A stretch of DNA of 64,000 nucleotides. Origin: Celeribacter indicus. Its GTDB lineage: Bacteria; Pseudomonadota; Alphaproteobacteria; Rhodobacterales; Rhodobacteraceae. Location: positions 1 to 64,000 of the forward strand of contig NZ_CP004394.1 of NCBI RefSeq assembly GCF_000819565.1, read 5' to 3'. The position numbers were made by a program, and so were the translations under genes. Positions 17,315 through 26,009 of the stretch are shown in pieces; positions within the stretch are counted from its first letter, which is position 1; every line of letters begins with the position of its first letter. The notes beneath the pieces are model-generated. The model was given only the letters and a program-made list of their open reading frames with translations. It had not been told where the DNA came from and ran no database searches.

Positions 17315-18886
17315 GTGAGATTCGGTGTTCCGAGGGAAGTGATTGAGGGCGAGGCGCGTGTTGCGCTGACGCCTGCGAGCGCGGTGCAGGTTCAGAAGCT
17401 GGGCTATGAATGCCTTGTCGAGAGCGGCGCGGGTGTGCGTGCGGGGTTTGCGGATGCGGAGTATGCGGCTGCGGGTGTTGAGGTGGTGGAGAGCGCCTCG
17501 GACCTCTGGGCGCGGAGCGACGTCGTCGCGAAGGTGCGGGTGCCGACGGAGGCGGAGCTGGGGCTGCTGCGCGCGGGGCAGACGCTGATCTCCTTCTTCA
17601 ACCCCGGCGGCAATGCGGCGGGTCTGGAGGCGGCGAAGGCGGCGGGCGCGACGGTGATCGCGATGGAGATGGTGCCGCGGATCAGCCGGGCGCAGAAGAT
17701 GGACGCGCTGAGTTCCATGGCCAATATCGCGGGCTACCGGGCGGTGATCGAGGCGGGGAGCAATTTCGGTCGGTTCTTCACCGGGCAGGTGACGGCGGCG
17801 GGCAAGGTGCCGCCGGCGAAGGTGCTGGTGGTGGGCGCGGGCGTCGCGGGGCTTGCGGCGATCGGCACCTCGACCTCGCTGGGGGCGGTGACCCGTGCGT
17901 TCGACGTGCGGCCGGAGGTGGCCGAGCAGGTGGAGAGCATGGGGGCGGAATTCGTCTATCTCGACTTCGAGGAGGAGCAGGGCGACGGGGCGGCGACGGG
18001 GGGCTATGCCTCTGTGTCCTCGCCGGAATTCCGCGAGGCGCAGCTGAGGAAGTTCCGCGAGCTCGCGCCGGAGATGGACATCGTGATCACCACGGCGCTG
18101 ATCCCGAACCGGGAGGCGCCGGAGCTCTGGACCGAGGAGATGGTGGCGGCGATGAAGCCGGGTTCGGTGATCGTGGACCTCGCCGCGGAGCGCGGCGGCA
18201 ACTGCAAGCTGACGGTGCCGGACGAGAAGATCGTGACGCCCAACGGCGTGACGATCATCGGCTACACCGATTTCCCGAGCCGGATGGCGACCCAGGCCTC
18301 GACGCTCTATGCGACGAACATCCGCCACATGATGACCGACCTGACGCCCGGCAAGGACGGCCAGGTGGTGCAGGACATGGAGGACGACGTGATCCGGGGG
18401 GCGACGGTGACCCATGCGGGGGAGATCACCTTCCCGCCGCCGCCGCCGAAGGTGCAGGCGATCGCGGCGCAGAGGCGCGAGAAGCCGAAGGAGCCGACGG
18501 CGGAGGAGAAACGCGCGCAGGAGGCCGCGGCCTTCCGGCGGGAGACGCGGACGCAGGTCGGGCTGCTCGCGGCGGGGGCGGTGCTGCTGCTGGGTGTGGG
18601 GCTGGTGGCGCCGGCCTCCTTCATGCAGCATTTCATCGTCTTCGTGCTGGCGGTCTTCGTCGGCTTCCAGGTGATCTGGAACGTGAGCCACGCGCTGCAC
18701 ACGCCGCTGATGGCGGTGACGAACGCGATCAGCTCGATCATCATCCTGGGGGCGCTGATGCAGATCGGCTCGGGGAGCTGGCTCGTGGTGGTGCTGGCGG
18801 CGCTGTCGGTGTTCATGGCCGGGATCAACATCTTCGGCGGCTTCCTCGTCACCCGGCGCATGCTCGCCATGTTCCAGAAATCCTGA
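17315..18886 (+). CDS. pntA: NAD(P) transhydrogenase alpha subunit
   Basis: A 523-residue PntA of the two-subunit, E. coli-like type. It has an N-terminal NAD(H)-binding domain (starting [19 protein letters not shown], with [14 protein letters not shown]), a proline-rich linker near residue 375, then four C-terminal membrane helices. With PntB it uses the proton gradient to make NADPH from NADH. The start is GTG at 17315, eight bases after AAGGA; the open frame upstream does not look coding. Codons are strikingly biased to GCG, GGG and CTG compared with neighbouring genes. Confidence 0.94.
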   Translation: MRFGVPREVIEGEARVALTPASAVQVQKLGYECLVESGAGVRAGFADAEYAAAGVEVVESASDLWARSDVVAKVRVPTEAELGLLRAGQTLISFFNPGGNAAGLEAAKAAGATVIAMEMVPRISRAQKMDALSSMANIAGYRAVIEAGSNFGRFFTGQVTAAGKVPPAKVLVVGAGVAGLAAIGTSTSLGAVTRAFDVRPEVAEQVESMGAEFVYLDFEEEQGDGAATGGYASVSSPEFREAQLRKFRELAPEMDIVITTALIPNREAPELWTEEMVAAMKPGSVIVDLAAERGGNCKLTVPDEKIVTPNGVTIIGYTDFPSRMATQASTLYATNIRHMMTDLTPGKDGQVVQDMEDDVIRGATVTHAGEITFPPPPPKVQAIAAQRREKPKEPTAEEKRAQEAAAFRRETRTQVGLLAAGAVLLLGVGLVAPASFMQHFIVFVLAVFVGFQVIWNVSHALHTPLMAVTNAISSIIILGALMQIGSGSWLVVVLAALSVFMAGINIFGGFLVTRRMLAMFQKS

Positions 18887-18901
18887 GGCGGGAGAGAGAC
18901 A

Positions 18902-20335
18902 ATGGACTTCGGATTCACGACGGCGGCCTATGTGGTCGCGGCAGTTCTCTTCATCCTCTCGCTCGGCGGCCTGTCGGGGCAGGAGAGCGCGAAACGCGCG
19001 GTGTGGTACGGGATCGCGGGCATGGCGCTGGCGGTGTTCGCGACGCTGATCGGGCCGGGCTCGGGCCTGTGGCTGCTCTCCGCGCTCCTGATCGCGGGCG
19101 GCGGGGTGATCGGCTGGTATGTGGCCGGGAAGGTCGAGATGACCGGGATGCCGCAGCTCGTGGCGGCGATGCATTCGCTGGTGGGGCTCGCGGCGGTGTT
19201 CGTGGGCTATAACGCGCATCTGGTGATGGGGCGCGTGGCCGGGATGGATGCGGCGGGGCTGGCCGATCTCGGCACGTTCGCGGCGCTGGTGGCGCACAAG
19301 GCGCCGGTCGAGCTGACGATCCTGAAGGTGGAGCTGTTCCTCGGGATCTTCATCGGGGCGGTGACCTTCACCGGCTCGGTGGTGGCCTTCGGCAAGCTCG
19401 CGGGCAAGGTGAGCTCGAAGGCGGAGAAGCTGCCGGGCGGGCACCTGCTGAACGCGGCGGCGGCGGTCCTCTCGGTGCTGTGCCTGGTGTGGTACGTCAA
19501 CACCGGCGGGGTGGTGCCGCTGCTGCTGATGACGCTCTGCGCGCTGTTCATCGGCTATCACCTGATCATGGGGATCGGCGGGGCGGACATGCCGGTGGTG
19601 GTGTCGATGCTGAACAGCTATTCGGGCTGGGCGGCGGCGGCGATCGGGTTCTCGCTGTCCAACGACCTGCTGATCGTGGTGGGGGCGCTGGTGGGCTCCT
19701 CGGGGGCGATCCTGAGCTACATCATGTGCAAGGCGATGAACCGCAGCTTCGTCTCGGTGATCCTCGGCGGCTTCGGCGGCACCGCGGGCCCGGCGATGGC
19801 GGTGGAGGGCGAACAGGTGGCGATCGACGCCGACGGCGTGGCGGCGGCGCTGGAGGAGGCCGACAGCGTGGTGATCGTGCCGGGCTACGGCATGGCGGTG
19901 GCGCAGGCGCAGCAGAACGTGGCCGAGCTGACGCGCAAGCTGCGGGCGAAGGGCAAGCAGGTGCGCTTCGCGATCCACCCGGTCGCCGGCCGCCTTCCGG
20001 GGCACATGAACGTGCTGCTGGCGGAGGCGAAGGTGCCCTATGACATCGTGCTGGAGATGGACGAGATCAACGAGGACTTCCCGGAGACGGATGTGGTGAT
20101 CGTGATCGGCTCGAACGACATCGTGAACCCGGCGGCACAGGACGACCCGAATTCCCCGATCGCGGGGATGCCGGTGCTCGAGGTGTGGAAGGCGAAACAG
20201 GTCTTCGTCAGCAAGCGCGGCCAGGGCACGGGCTATTCCGGCATCGAGAACCCGCTGTTCTACAAGGACAATACGCGCATGTATTACGGCGATGCGAAGC
20301 AGTCCGTCGGGGAGTTGCTGGGGAAGATCGGGTGA
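18902..20335 (+). CDS. pntB: NAD(P) transhydrogenase beta subunit
   Basis: A 477-residue PntB. About eight membrane helices occupy residues 1-270, and the C-terminal NADP(H)-binding domain follows ([15 protein letters not shown], then [19 protein letters not shown] and [16 protein letters not shown]). It completes the proton-translocating transhydrogenase with pntA, 15 bases upstream. NADPH supply could serve reductive steps elsewhere in the window, but a general redox role is as likely. Confidence 0.95.
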   Translation: MDFGFTTAAYVVAAVLFILSLGGLSGQESAKRAVWYGIAGMALAVFATLIGPGSGLWLLSALLIAGGGVIGWYVAGKVEMTGMPQLVAAMHSLVGLAAVFVGYNAHLVMGRVAGMDAAGLADLGTFAALVAHKAPVELTILKVELFLGIFIGAVTFTGSVVAFGKLAGKVSSKAEKLPGGHLLNAAAAVLSVLCLVWYVNTGGVVPLLLMTLCALFIGYHLIMGIGGADMPVVVSMLNSYSGWAAAAIGFSLSNDLLIVVGALVGSSGAILSYIMCKAMNRSFVSVILGGFGGTAGPAMAVEGEQVAIDADGVAAALEEADSVVIVPGYGMAVAQAQQNVAELTRKLRAKGKQVRFAIHPVAGRLPGHMNVLLAEAKVPYDIVLEMDEINEDFPETDVVIVIGSNDIVNPAAQDDPNSPIAGMPVLEVWKAKQVFVSKRGQGTGYSGIENPLFYKDNTRMYYGDAKQSVGELLGKIG

Positions 20336-20426
20336 CGGGCCGCATGGCCGTCCCCGCCGCGACGGCAGGGGAGGGGGGCCGGCGGCCGTCCTCTCCTCCC
20401 CGTCCTTCCGAAGGCCGGCGGGCGAC

Positions 20427-21896
20427 ATGACCGGACCCGCCGCCCCGCCCCCGGTCACGGCGCGCCAGCGCAAGGTCTTCGCGATCCTCATGCTGACGCA
20501 GCTCATCGCGACGCTCGACAACCAGATCGTCGCCACCGCCCTGCCGACCATCGTCGGGGATCTCGGGCAGGCGGAGCATTTCAGCTGGCTCGTCTCCGCC
20601 TATGTGCTCGCGCAATGCGCGGTCATGCCGGTTTCCGGCAAGCTCGGGGACCTGATCGGGCGCAAGCGGGTGATGATCGCCTCGCTCTGCCTGTTCAGCA
20701 TCGGGGCGGTGGGCTGTTCGGCGAGCTGGTCGATGTCGAGCCTGATCCTCGCCCGGCTGGTGCAGGGGCTGGGCACGGGGGGCATCCTCGTCACCGTCTT
20801 CGGGATGAATGCCGACCTTTTCCCGCCGGCGCAGCGGGCGCGCTACCAGAGCTATCTCAGCTTCGTCTTCGTCTTCGGCTCCTTCGTCGGGCCGACCTTC
20901 GGCGGGGCGCTGACCGACCTCGTGGGCTGGCGGGTGATCTTCCTGCCGACGCTGCCGCTGGCGCTGCTGGCCATCGCGGGCTTTGCCGTGCTGGTGCCGC
21001 GGATCGTGACGGGGCGCCAGCCGGTCATCGACTATGCCGGGGCGCTCGCCATCGCCATGACGGTGACGATCCTCGTGATCTGGACCGACAGCCTGCGGCT
21101 GTTCGGCAGCTTCCTCGCGCCCGAGAGCCTGTTTCTCGGCATCGCCGCCGGCCTCGGCCTCCTGCTGTCGGCGATCATCGAGCGCGGCGCGGCGGAGCCG
21201 GTCCTGCCGCCCGAGCTGCTGGCGAAATGGAATTTCGACTTCCTGAGCGTCGCGACCTTCTGTTCCGGGGCGGTGACCATCGGGCTCGTGACCTATCACG
21301 CCTATTTCCTCCAGATGGCGCACGGGCTCACGCCGGCGCAGTCGGGGCTGTTCTTCATCGCGCTGACCTGCGGCGTGAGCTGCGGCGCGCTGCTGGCCGG
21401 ACAGCTCATGTCGCGGGACTGGCATTTCACCTTTCCGCTGCGTCTGTCGCTGATCTGGGGCGTGCTGACGCTCGGGGTCTTCTCGCTGCTGCCGGGAGGG
21501 ACGCCGATCTGGCAACTGGTGGCGGTCTTCGTCGCGCAGGGCTTTGCCAACGGGCTGGCGATGAACGCGCTCGTCTTCGGCGCGCAGGTCACCGCGGGGG
21601 AGGGGGATATCGGCGCGGCGACCGGGGCGATCACGCTGATGCGGACCATCGGCTGCTCGATCGGGATCGCGGTCTACGGCTCGGTCATCGCGGTGGGCCT
21701 GTCGGGCGTGGCGCTGCCGGAGGGATGGGACGCCTCCGCGATCACGCCGGCGCTGCTGCGCGGGCTGCCGGCGGCGGAGCGGGCCGATCTCGTGGGGCAT
21801 TACAGCGAGATCTTCGCCGCCCTCTACCGCGTGGCGGCGTTCCTTGCGCTGCTGGGTTTCGCCGCCGCCTGCCTCATTCGCCGTCCGGCGCGCTGA
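20427..21896 (+). CDS. MFS drug-resistance-type exporter (DHA2-like)
   Basis: A 489-residue major facilitator protein, probably with 14 membrane helices. It shows the DHA2 N-terminal motif LIATLDNQIVATALPTIVGD, the loop 2-3 motif GKLGDLIGRKRVM, and helix-5 motif C-like GPTFGGALTDLVGWR. Proton-driven export of small organic molecules is expected. I start at the ATG at 20427, since the upstream open frame looks non-coding. Its 3' end overlaps the end of the convergent IclR gene by 23 bases. Substrate unknown. Confidence 0.88.
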   Translation: MTGPAAPPPVTARQRKVFAILMLTQLIATLDNQIVATALPTIVGDLGQAEHFSWLVSAYVLAQCAVMPVSGKLGDLIGRKRVMIASLCLFSIGAVGCSASWSMSSLILARLVQGLGTGGILVTVFGMNADLFPPAQRARYQSYLSFVFVFGSFVGPTFGGALTDLVGWRVIFLPTLPLALLAIAGFAVLVPRIVTGRQPVIDYAGALAIAMTVTILVIWTDSLRLFGSFLAPESLFLGIAAGLGLLLSAIIERGAAEPVLPPELLAKWNFDFLSVATFCSGAVTIGLVTYHAYFLQMAHGLTPAQSGLFFIALTCGVSCGALLAGQLMSRDWHFTFPLRLSLIWGVLTLGVFSLLPGGTPIWQLVAVFVAQGFANGLAMNALVFGAQVTAGEGDIGAATGAITLMRTIGCSIGIAVYGSVIAVGLSGVALPEGWDASAITPALLRGLPAAERADLVGHYSEIFAALYRVAAFLALLGFAAACLIRRPAR

Positions 21897-22689
21897 GGGG
21901 GGCGGGCGCGCCGTCCATCATGCCGGCGACATCCTCGGTGATCCGGGTCATGACCGGCAGGTAATCCGCGAGCCCCTCGCCACGCTTGAGCACATGCGAC
22001 AGAAGCATGATGCCGAACACGCCGTGGATCTCCGACCTGCCGCGGATCGGCACGCTCGCGCCCCAGAGCACGCCCTCGTGCTGTTCCTGGTAATATTCCT
22101 CGTCGCTGATCGCGTAGCCGCGGGCGCGGACCTCGTCGAGCACGCGCAGCACCTCCTCGCGGTCGTGGGCGCGCTGGTTCCAGCCGCCGGGGCCGGGATG
22201 GGTGGCGAGGTGGTCGAGGATCGCGTCGCGTTCGGCATCCGGCACGGCGGCGAGATAGGCGAGGCCGGAGGAGGTGACGAGCATCGGGAAGCGGTATCCC
22301 GGCACCCGGTTCACCACGAGGCCGCGCGGCTTGCGGATCGCCTCCACGATCACCATCGCGTCGCCGTCGAAGGCGGCGAAGGTCATCGGCCAGGTGATGA
22401 CGGTGCGGTATTTCTCCATCACGATCCCGCCGACCCGCGCGAGTTCGCGGTGGCGGTCGTAGCCGGCGGAGAGCTGGGTCACCTTGCGCGTGACCTCGTA
22501 GCGCGGGCCGTCCTCGATCCGGTGGACATAGCCTTCGCCGATCAGCGTCTCGAGGAAGCGGACCACCGTCGCCTTGTCGATCCCGGTATCCTCGTGGATC
22601 TCGCCCACCGTCGCGAGCTTGCGCAGGCTGACGGCGCGCAGCACCGCGAGCGCGCGTTCGACCGCGACGACCTGTCTGTAAGATGCCAA
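21874..22689 (-). CDS. IclR-family transcriptional regulator
   Basis: A 271-residue IclR protein with an N-terminal winged helix (VVAVERALAVLRAVSL, then VGEIHEDTGIDKATVVRFLE) and a C-terminal effector domain (RVPGYRFPMLVTSSGLAYLA; RGYAISDEEYYQE; VPIRGRSEIHGVFGI). The start is TTG at 22689, seven bases after a perfect AAGGAG; the longer open frame upstream has no comparable signal and an implausible N-terminus. It is divergent from the SDR and ribose-class ABC genes and probably controls them. A GTGAA/TTCAC dyad lies in the shared upstream region. Confidence 0.88.
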   Translation of the reverse strand: MASYRQVVAVERALAVLRAVSLRKLATVGEIHEDTGIDKATVVRFLETLIGEGYVHRIEDGPRYEVTRKVTQLSAGYDRHRELARVGGIVMEKYRTVITWPMTFAAFDGDAMVIVEAIRKPRGLVVNRVPGYRFPMLVTSSGLAYLAAVPDAERDAILDHLATHPGPGGWNQRAHDREEVLRVLDEVRARGYAISDEEYYQEQHEGVLWGASVPIRGRSEIHGVFGIMLLSHVLKRGEGLADYLPVMTRITEDVAGMMDGAPAPLSAPDGE

Positions 22690-22990
22690 GGCGCGTCTCC
22701 TTCCTGTCTCTCTCCCGGCGCACAGGTGCCTGTGCATGCCGCCCTGCTGCCCGAAATGGCACAGGAAATGCAAGCCCAGAGACCATATTCCGCATCGGCG
22801 CACCAGACGCGAATTTTCTTGCCGGAGTGGAATATTTCACTTGGCAAAAATTTTGTGAAGTGGCATTTCACAATATGGGAGGGGGAGCAGGTCCCACCGG
22901 ACTCGCACCCCGTGACATCGCGAACCGACCCGGACGCCGGAGCTTTCCGGCGCAGGGGGCGCGTTTGCCGAACGGAAGGACAGGCCCGAC
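22690..22990. promoter_or_regulatory. Divergent IclR/SDR control region with operator-like dyad
   Basis: A gene-free 301 bases with an unusually AT-rich core. TTGTGAA (22853-22859) and TTCACAA (22867-22873) form a perfect inverted repeat with a seven-base spacer; a third TTCAC half-site is at 22836-22840. This three-half-site cluster is a good candidate IclR operator. Exact promoter boxes are uncertain. Confidence 0.55.
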
Positions 22991-23839
22991 ATGGCGCATT
23001 CCAAGCAGAAGACCTGGCTCATCACCGGCGCGGACAAGGGGCTCGGTTTCCAGACCGCGCGCAGCGCGCTCGAGCGGGGCGACACTGTCGTCGTGACCGT
23101 GCTCGCGGGCGATGGCGAGCACGAGCTGGCGGCGGCCTATCCCGACCGGCTGCGGGCCTATCACCTCGATGCCCGCGACCATGCGCGCATCGGTCCCGTC
23201 GTGGCGAAGGCCGAGGCGGATTTCGGCGGGATCGACGTGCTGGTGAACAATGCGGGCTACGGGCTCGTGGCGCTCGCCGAGGCGACGGGGGCGGAGAAGT
23301 ACCGCAACCTCTTCGAGGTGAATTTCTTCGGACTGGTGGAGATGACCCGCGCCGTGCTGCCGGTCATGCGGCGCCAGCGCGCCGGCCATGTCATCAACCT
23401 GTCCTCCTATGGCGGGTTCATCGGCACGCCGGGGTTCAGCTTCTATGCTGCGAGCAAGTTCGCGGTGGAGGGCTATTCGGAATCGCTGTCGCGCGAGGTC
23501 GGGCATCTGGGCATCCACGTCACCCTGATCGAGCCGGGCGGGTTCCGCAGCGATTTCGCCGGCCCCTCGCTCGTGCAGGAGATCAACACGCTTGGGGAGG
23601 ATTATGCCGAGGTGGCCTCCATCGTCGCGGACTACAGCGCTCGCCGGCACGGCAAGCAGCCGAACGACCCGGAGCTTTTCGGCGAGGCGCTCTGCGCGCT
23701 GGCCGATGCGGAGAAACCGCCGCTGCGCCTGCCGCTCGGCGAGGATGCCCACGGGGCGATCTCCGCGGATCTGAAGGCGGTGGCCGAGGAGCTCGAGCGC
23801 TGGAAGGATCTGTCCTTCTCGACCACGCGACCGATCTGA
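22991..23839 (+). CDS. Short-chain dehydrogenase/reductase
   Basis: A 282-residue classical SDR. The nucleotide-binding motif is TGADKGLGFQTA, the NAG motif is VLVNNAGYG, and the catalytic residues are the Ser in NLSSYGG and the Tyr/Lys in FYAASKFAVEGYS. EPGGFRSDF follows. The sequence style resembles oxidoreductases annotated as SDR family 'oxidoreductase' of uncharacterised substrate. First gene to the right of the IclR control region and upstream of the ABC importer genes, so it may act on the imported compound or its product. Confidence 0.87.
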   Translation: MAHSKQKTWLITGADKGLGFQTARSALERGDTVVVTVLAGDGEHELAAAYPDRLRAYHLDARDHARIGPVVAKAEADFGGIDVLVNNAGYGLVALAEATGAEKYRNLFEVNFFGLVEMTRAVLPVMRRQRAGHVINLSSYGGFIGTPGFSFYAASKFAVEGYSESLSREVGHLGIHVTLIEPGGFRSDFAGPSLVQEINTLGEDYAEVASIVADYSARRHGKQPNDPELFGEALCALADAEKPPLRLPLGEDAHGAISADLKAVAEELERWKDLSFSTTRPI

Positions 23840-23846
23840 CGCTTTC

Positions 23847-23878
23847 CCCCCGGCCGCGCCCCGGCGCGGGGCCGGGGG
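23847..23878 (+). terminator. GC-rich hairpin after the SDR gene
   Basis: GCCCC/GGGGC (23858-23862 with 23868-23872) lies within outer arms CCCCCG/CGGGGG (23847-23852 with 23873-23878) with a bulge on one side. It starts eight bases after the SDR stop and has no T run. It could reduce read-through into the ABC genes. Confidence 0.35.
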
Positions 23879-23908
23879 CCGTTCCAACGTGCAGGAGGAG
23901 GGCATGGC

Positions 23909-24913
23909 ATGGACGCGAGGACATCGAAACCGGACCGGAGGAGCGGGGGGCTGCGCTTCAGCCAGGAAGGCATCGTCTTCCTGCTGACGCTCGCGATGTT
24001 CGCGGGGTTTTCCCTGCTGCTGCCGAAATTCCTCACCTCCGGCAACGTCATCGCGCTGATGCGCAGCGTCTCCGTGCTCGGCATCCTGTCGCTCGGCATG
24101 TGCATCGTGGTGATCGGCCGGGGCGTCGACCTGACCATGGTCGCGACGCTGGTCGTCGGCATGGTCTGGGCGGTGAAGCTCGCCAACGAGGGGGTGCCCT
24201 TCGGCGTCGCGCTGGGGTTCGGGGCGGGGCTCGTGAGCCTCTTCGGCCTTGTCGTCGGGCTGATCGTCGCCTTCGCGGAAATTCCCGCGATCTTCGCGAC
24301 GCTCGCCATGGCGCCGGTGATCTTCGGCATCGGCAACCCGTTCCTGTTCAAGCAGGACACCCATAACGCCCCCGCCGGCATCGCGTGGCTGCGCGAACTG
24401 GGCTTTGGCATGAGTTTCGGCATTCCGAACACGATCTGGGTCTTTGCCGCCGTCGCGCTGCTCGTCCATCTGATGTTGCGCTACACGCGCTTCGGGCGCT
24501 CGATCCATGCGCTCGGGGACAATCCCTCCGCCGCGCGGCTCACCGGCTTTCCGGTGCGCCCGATCATCGTCGCGCAATATGTGATGACCGCGCTCGTCGC
24601 CTATCTCGTCGGGCTGGTCATCGTCGCGTCGAATTCCGGGATCAACTCGCGGCTCGCCTACACGACGCTGGTCTATGACGTGCTGCTGGTCGTGGTGCTC
24701 GGCGGGATCGGCCTCAGCGGCGGGCGGGGCGGGGTGCGCAACGTGCTCGTCGGCACCTTCTTTGTCGGCACGCTGCTGAGCGGCATGACCATCCTCAATC
24801 TCACGCATACGGCACAGAACCTGATCAAGAGTGTCGTGATGCTGATGGCGCTGGTGGCGGAGACCTTCGCCAATCCGCGCGACGAACAGACGTCCCAGCA
24901 GGGGGACATCTGA
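23909..24913 (+). CDS. ABC importer permease, ribose/simple-sugar class
   Basis: A 334-residue membrane protein of the BPD_transp_2 (RbsC-like) family with about nine to ten hydrophobic segments. Recognisable stretches are SVLGILSLGMCIVVIGRGVD, AVKLANEGVPFG, RFGRSIHALGDNPSAARLTG and the family loop GGIGLSGGRGGVRNVLVGTF. It pairs with a second permease fused to a beta-propeller, a binding protein and a two-domain ATPase downstream. GGAGGAGGGC precedes the start. The ligand class is inferred only from the family. Confidence 0.9.
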   Translation: MDARTSKPDRRSGGLRFSQEGIVFLLTLAMFAGFSLLLPKFLTSGNVIALMRSVSVLGILSLGMCIVVIGRGVDLTMVATLVVGMVWAVKLANEGVPFGVALGFGAGLVSLFGLVVGLIVAFAEIPAIFATLAMAPVIFGIGNPFLFKQDTHNAPAGIAWLRELGFGMSFGIPNTIWVFAAVALLVHLMLRYTRFGRSIHALGDNPSAARLTGFPVRPIIVAQYVMTALVAYLVGLVIVASNSGINSRLAYTTLVYDVLLVVVLGGIGLSGGRGGVRNVLVGTFFVGTLLSGMTILNLTHTAQNLIKSVVMLMALVAETFANPRDEQTSQQGDI

Positions 24914-24978
24914 CGCGACCGCCGCGTCCCGGCCCGAGGGACAGGGACGCGGACCATCAGGATTCCAGGGAGGAACAG

Positions 24979-25986
24979 ATGAAATTCACTGCCAGTCTCG
25001 CCGGGGCGCTCGCGCTCGGCCTCGCCACCGGACCCGCGCTCGCGCAGCAGGAAATGACCAGCCAGACCCGCGACGCCTATCTCGCGGCGGTCGAGGGCAA
25101 GCGCGTCGTCTATATTCCCATGAGCATGACGACCGATCTCGTGCTGACATGGCACGCCTTTCTGAAGCGGCAGGCCGACGAGCTCGGCTATACGCTCGAC
25201 GTGCGCGATCCGAACTGGAGCGCGGAGGCGGGGGCGCGGGCGTTGACCCAGGCGATCGGCGAACAGCCCGATCTCATCGTGCTGCAAAACCCCGACATCC
25301 AGGCCTATGCGCGCCTGATCCAGCGGGCGACGAAGGCGGGGATCAAGGTGGTCCAGCTCAATATGGAATCGCTGACGCAATCGGACGCCTATGTGGGCGC
25401 GGACTGGGTCGGGATCGGGCGGCGCGCGGGGGAGGCCGTGGCCGAGCGCTGTTCCGGGGGCAACGGGCCCTCCAACAAGGTGGCGGTGGTGTCCGGCGTG
25501 CCGACGGCGCCCGTGGACCTGTTCCAGCTCAAGGGGTTCCGCGATGCGCTCGCGGAGGCCGGGTCGGATGTGGAGATCGTCTCCGAACAGGCGGCGGGCT
25601 ACGATCCGAGCAAGGCGCGGGCGATCACCGCCTCGGTGCTTCAGCAGCATGAGGATCTCTGCGCCGTGTTCGGCGTCTGGGACGGGCAGGATTCGGGCAT
25701 CGGCGCCGCCGTCAAGGAGGCGGGTGTCGCCGATCAGGTCTTTGTCGTGACCTCGGGGGGCGGTGCCTCCACCTCCTGCGAGCGGGTCGAGGACGGCAGT
25801 TTCGACATGTTCATCGAATATGACGCGCGGATGCAGGGGCAGGCGCTGAACACGCTGGTCTCCGCCTTCCTCCAGGACGACGCCCCGGCGGGCGAGAAGA
25901 AGCTGGTCTACTATTCGCCCAACTTCGTCGTCACGCCGGAGACGCTGACCCCGTCCTCCTGTTTCACCGTCGGCGCGGGCGAGTGA
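24979..25986 (+). CDS. ABC importer periplasmic binding protein, sugar class
   Basis: A 335-residue periplasmic-binding protein of the Peripla_BP_4 (RbsB-like) group. The signal peptide is MKFTASLAGALALGLATGPA followed by LA and then QQ. The mature protein shows VVYIPMSMTTDLVLTWH, then DLIVLQNPDIQAYARLIQRA and a C-terminal FGVWDGQDSGIGAAVKEAG hinge region. Two cysteine-containing segments near the C-terminus (STSCERVEDGS and SSCFTVGAGE) could form a disulfide. It lies 65 bases after the first permease gene and has AGGAG before the ATG. Confidence 0.88.
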   Translation: MKFTASLAGALALGLATGPALAQQEMTSQTRDAYLAAVEGKRVVYIPMSMTTDLVLTWHAFLKRQADELGYTLDVRDPNWSAEAGARALTQAIGEQPDLIVLQNPDIQAYARLIQRATKAGIKVVQLNMESLTQSDAYVGADWVGIGRRAGEAVAERCSGGNGPSNKVAVVSGVPTAPVDLFQLKGFRDALAEAGSDVEIVSEQAAGYDPSKARAITASVLQQHEDLCAVFGVWDGQDSGIGAAVKEAGVADQVFVVTSGGGASTSCERVEDGSFDMFIEYDARMQGQALNTLVSAFLQDDAPAGEKKLVYYSPNFVVTPETLTPSSCFTVGAGE

Positions 25987-26009
25987 GGCGCGGGAAGAGG
26001 AAATAGAAG

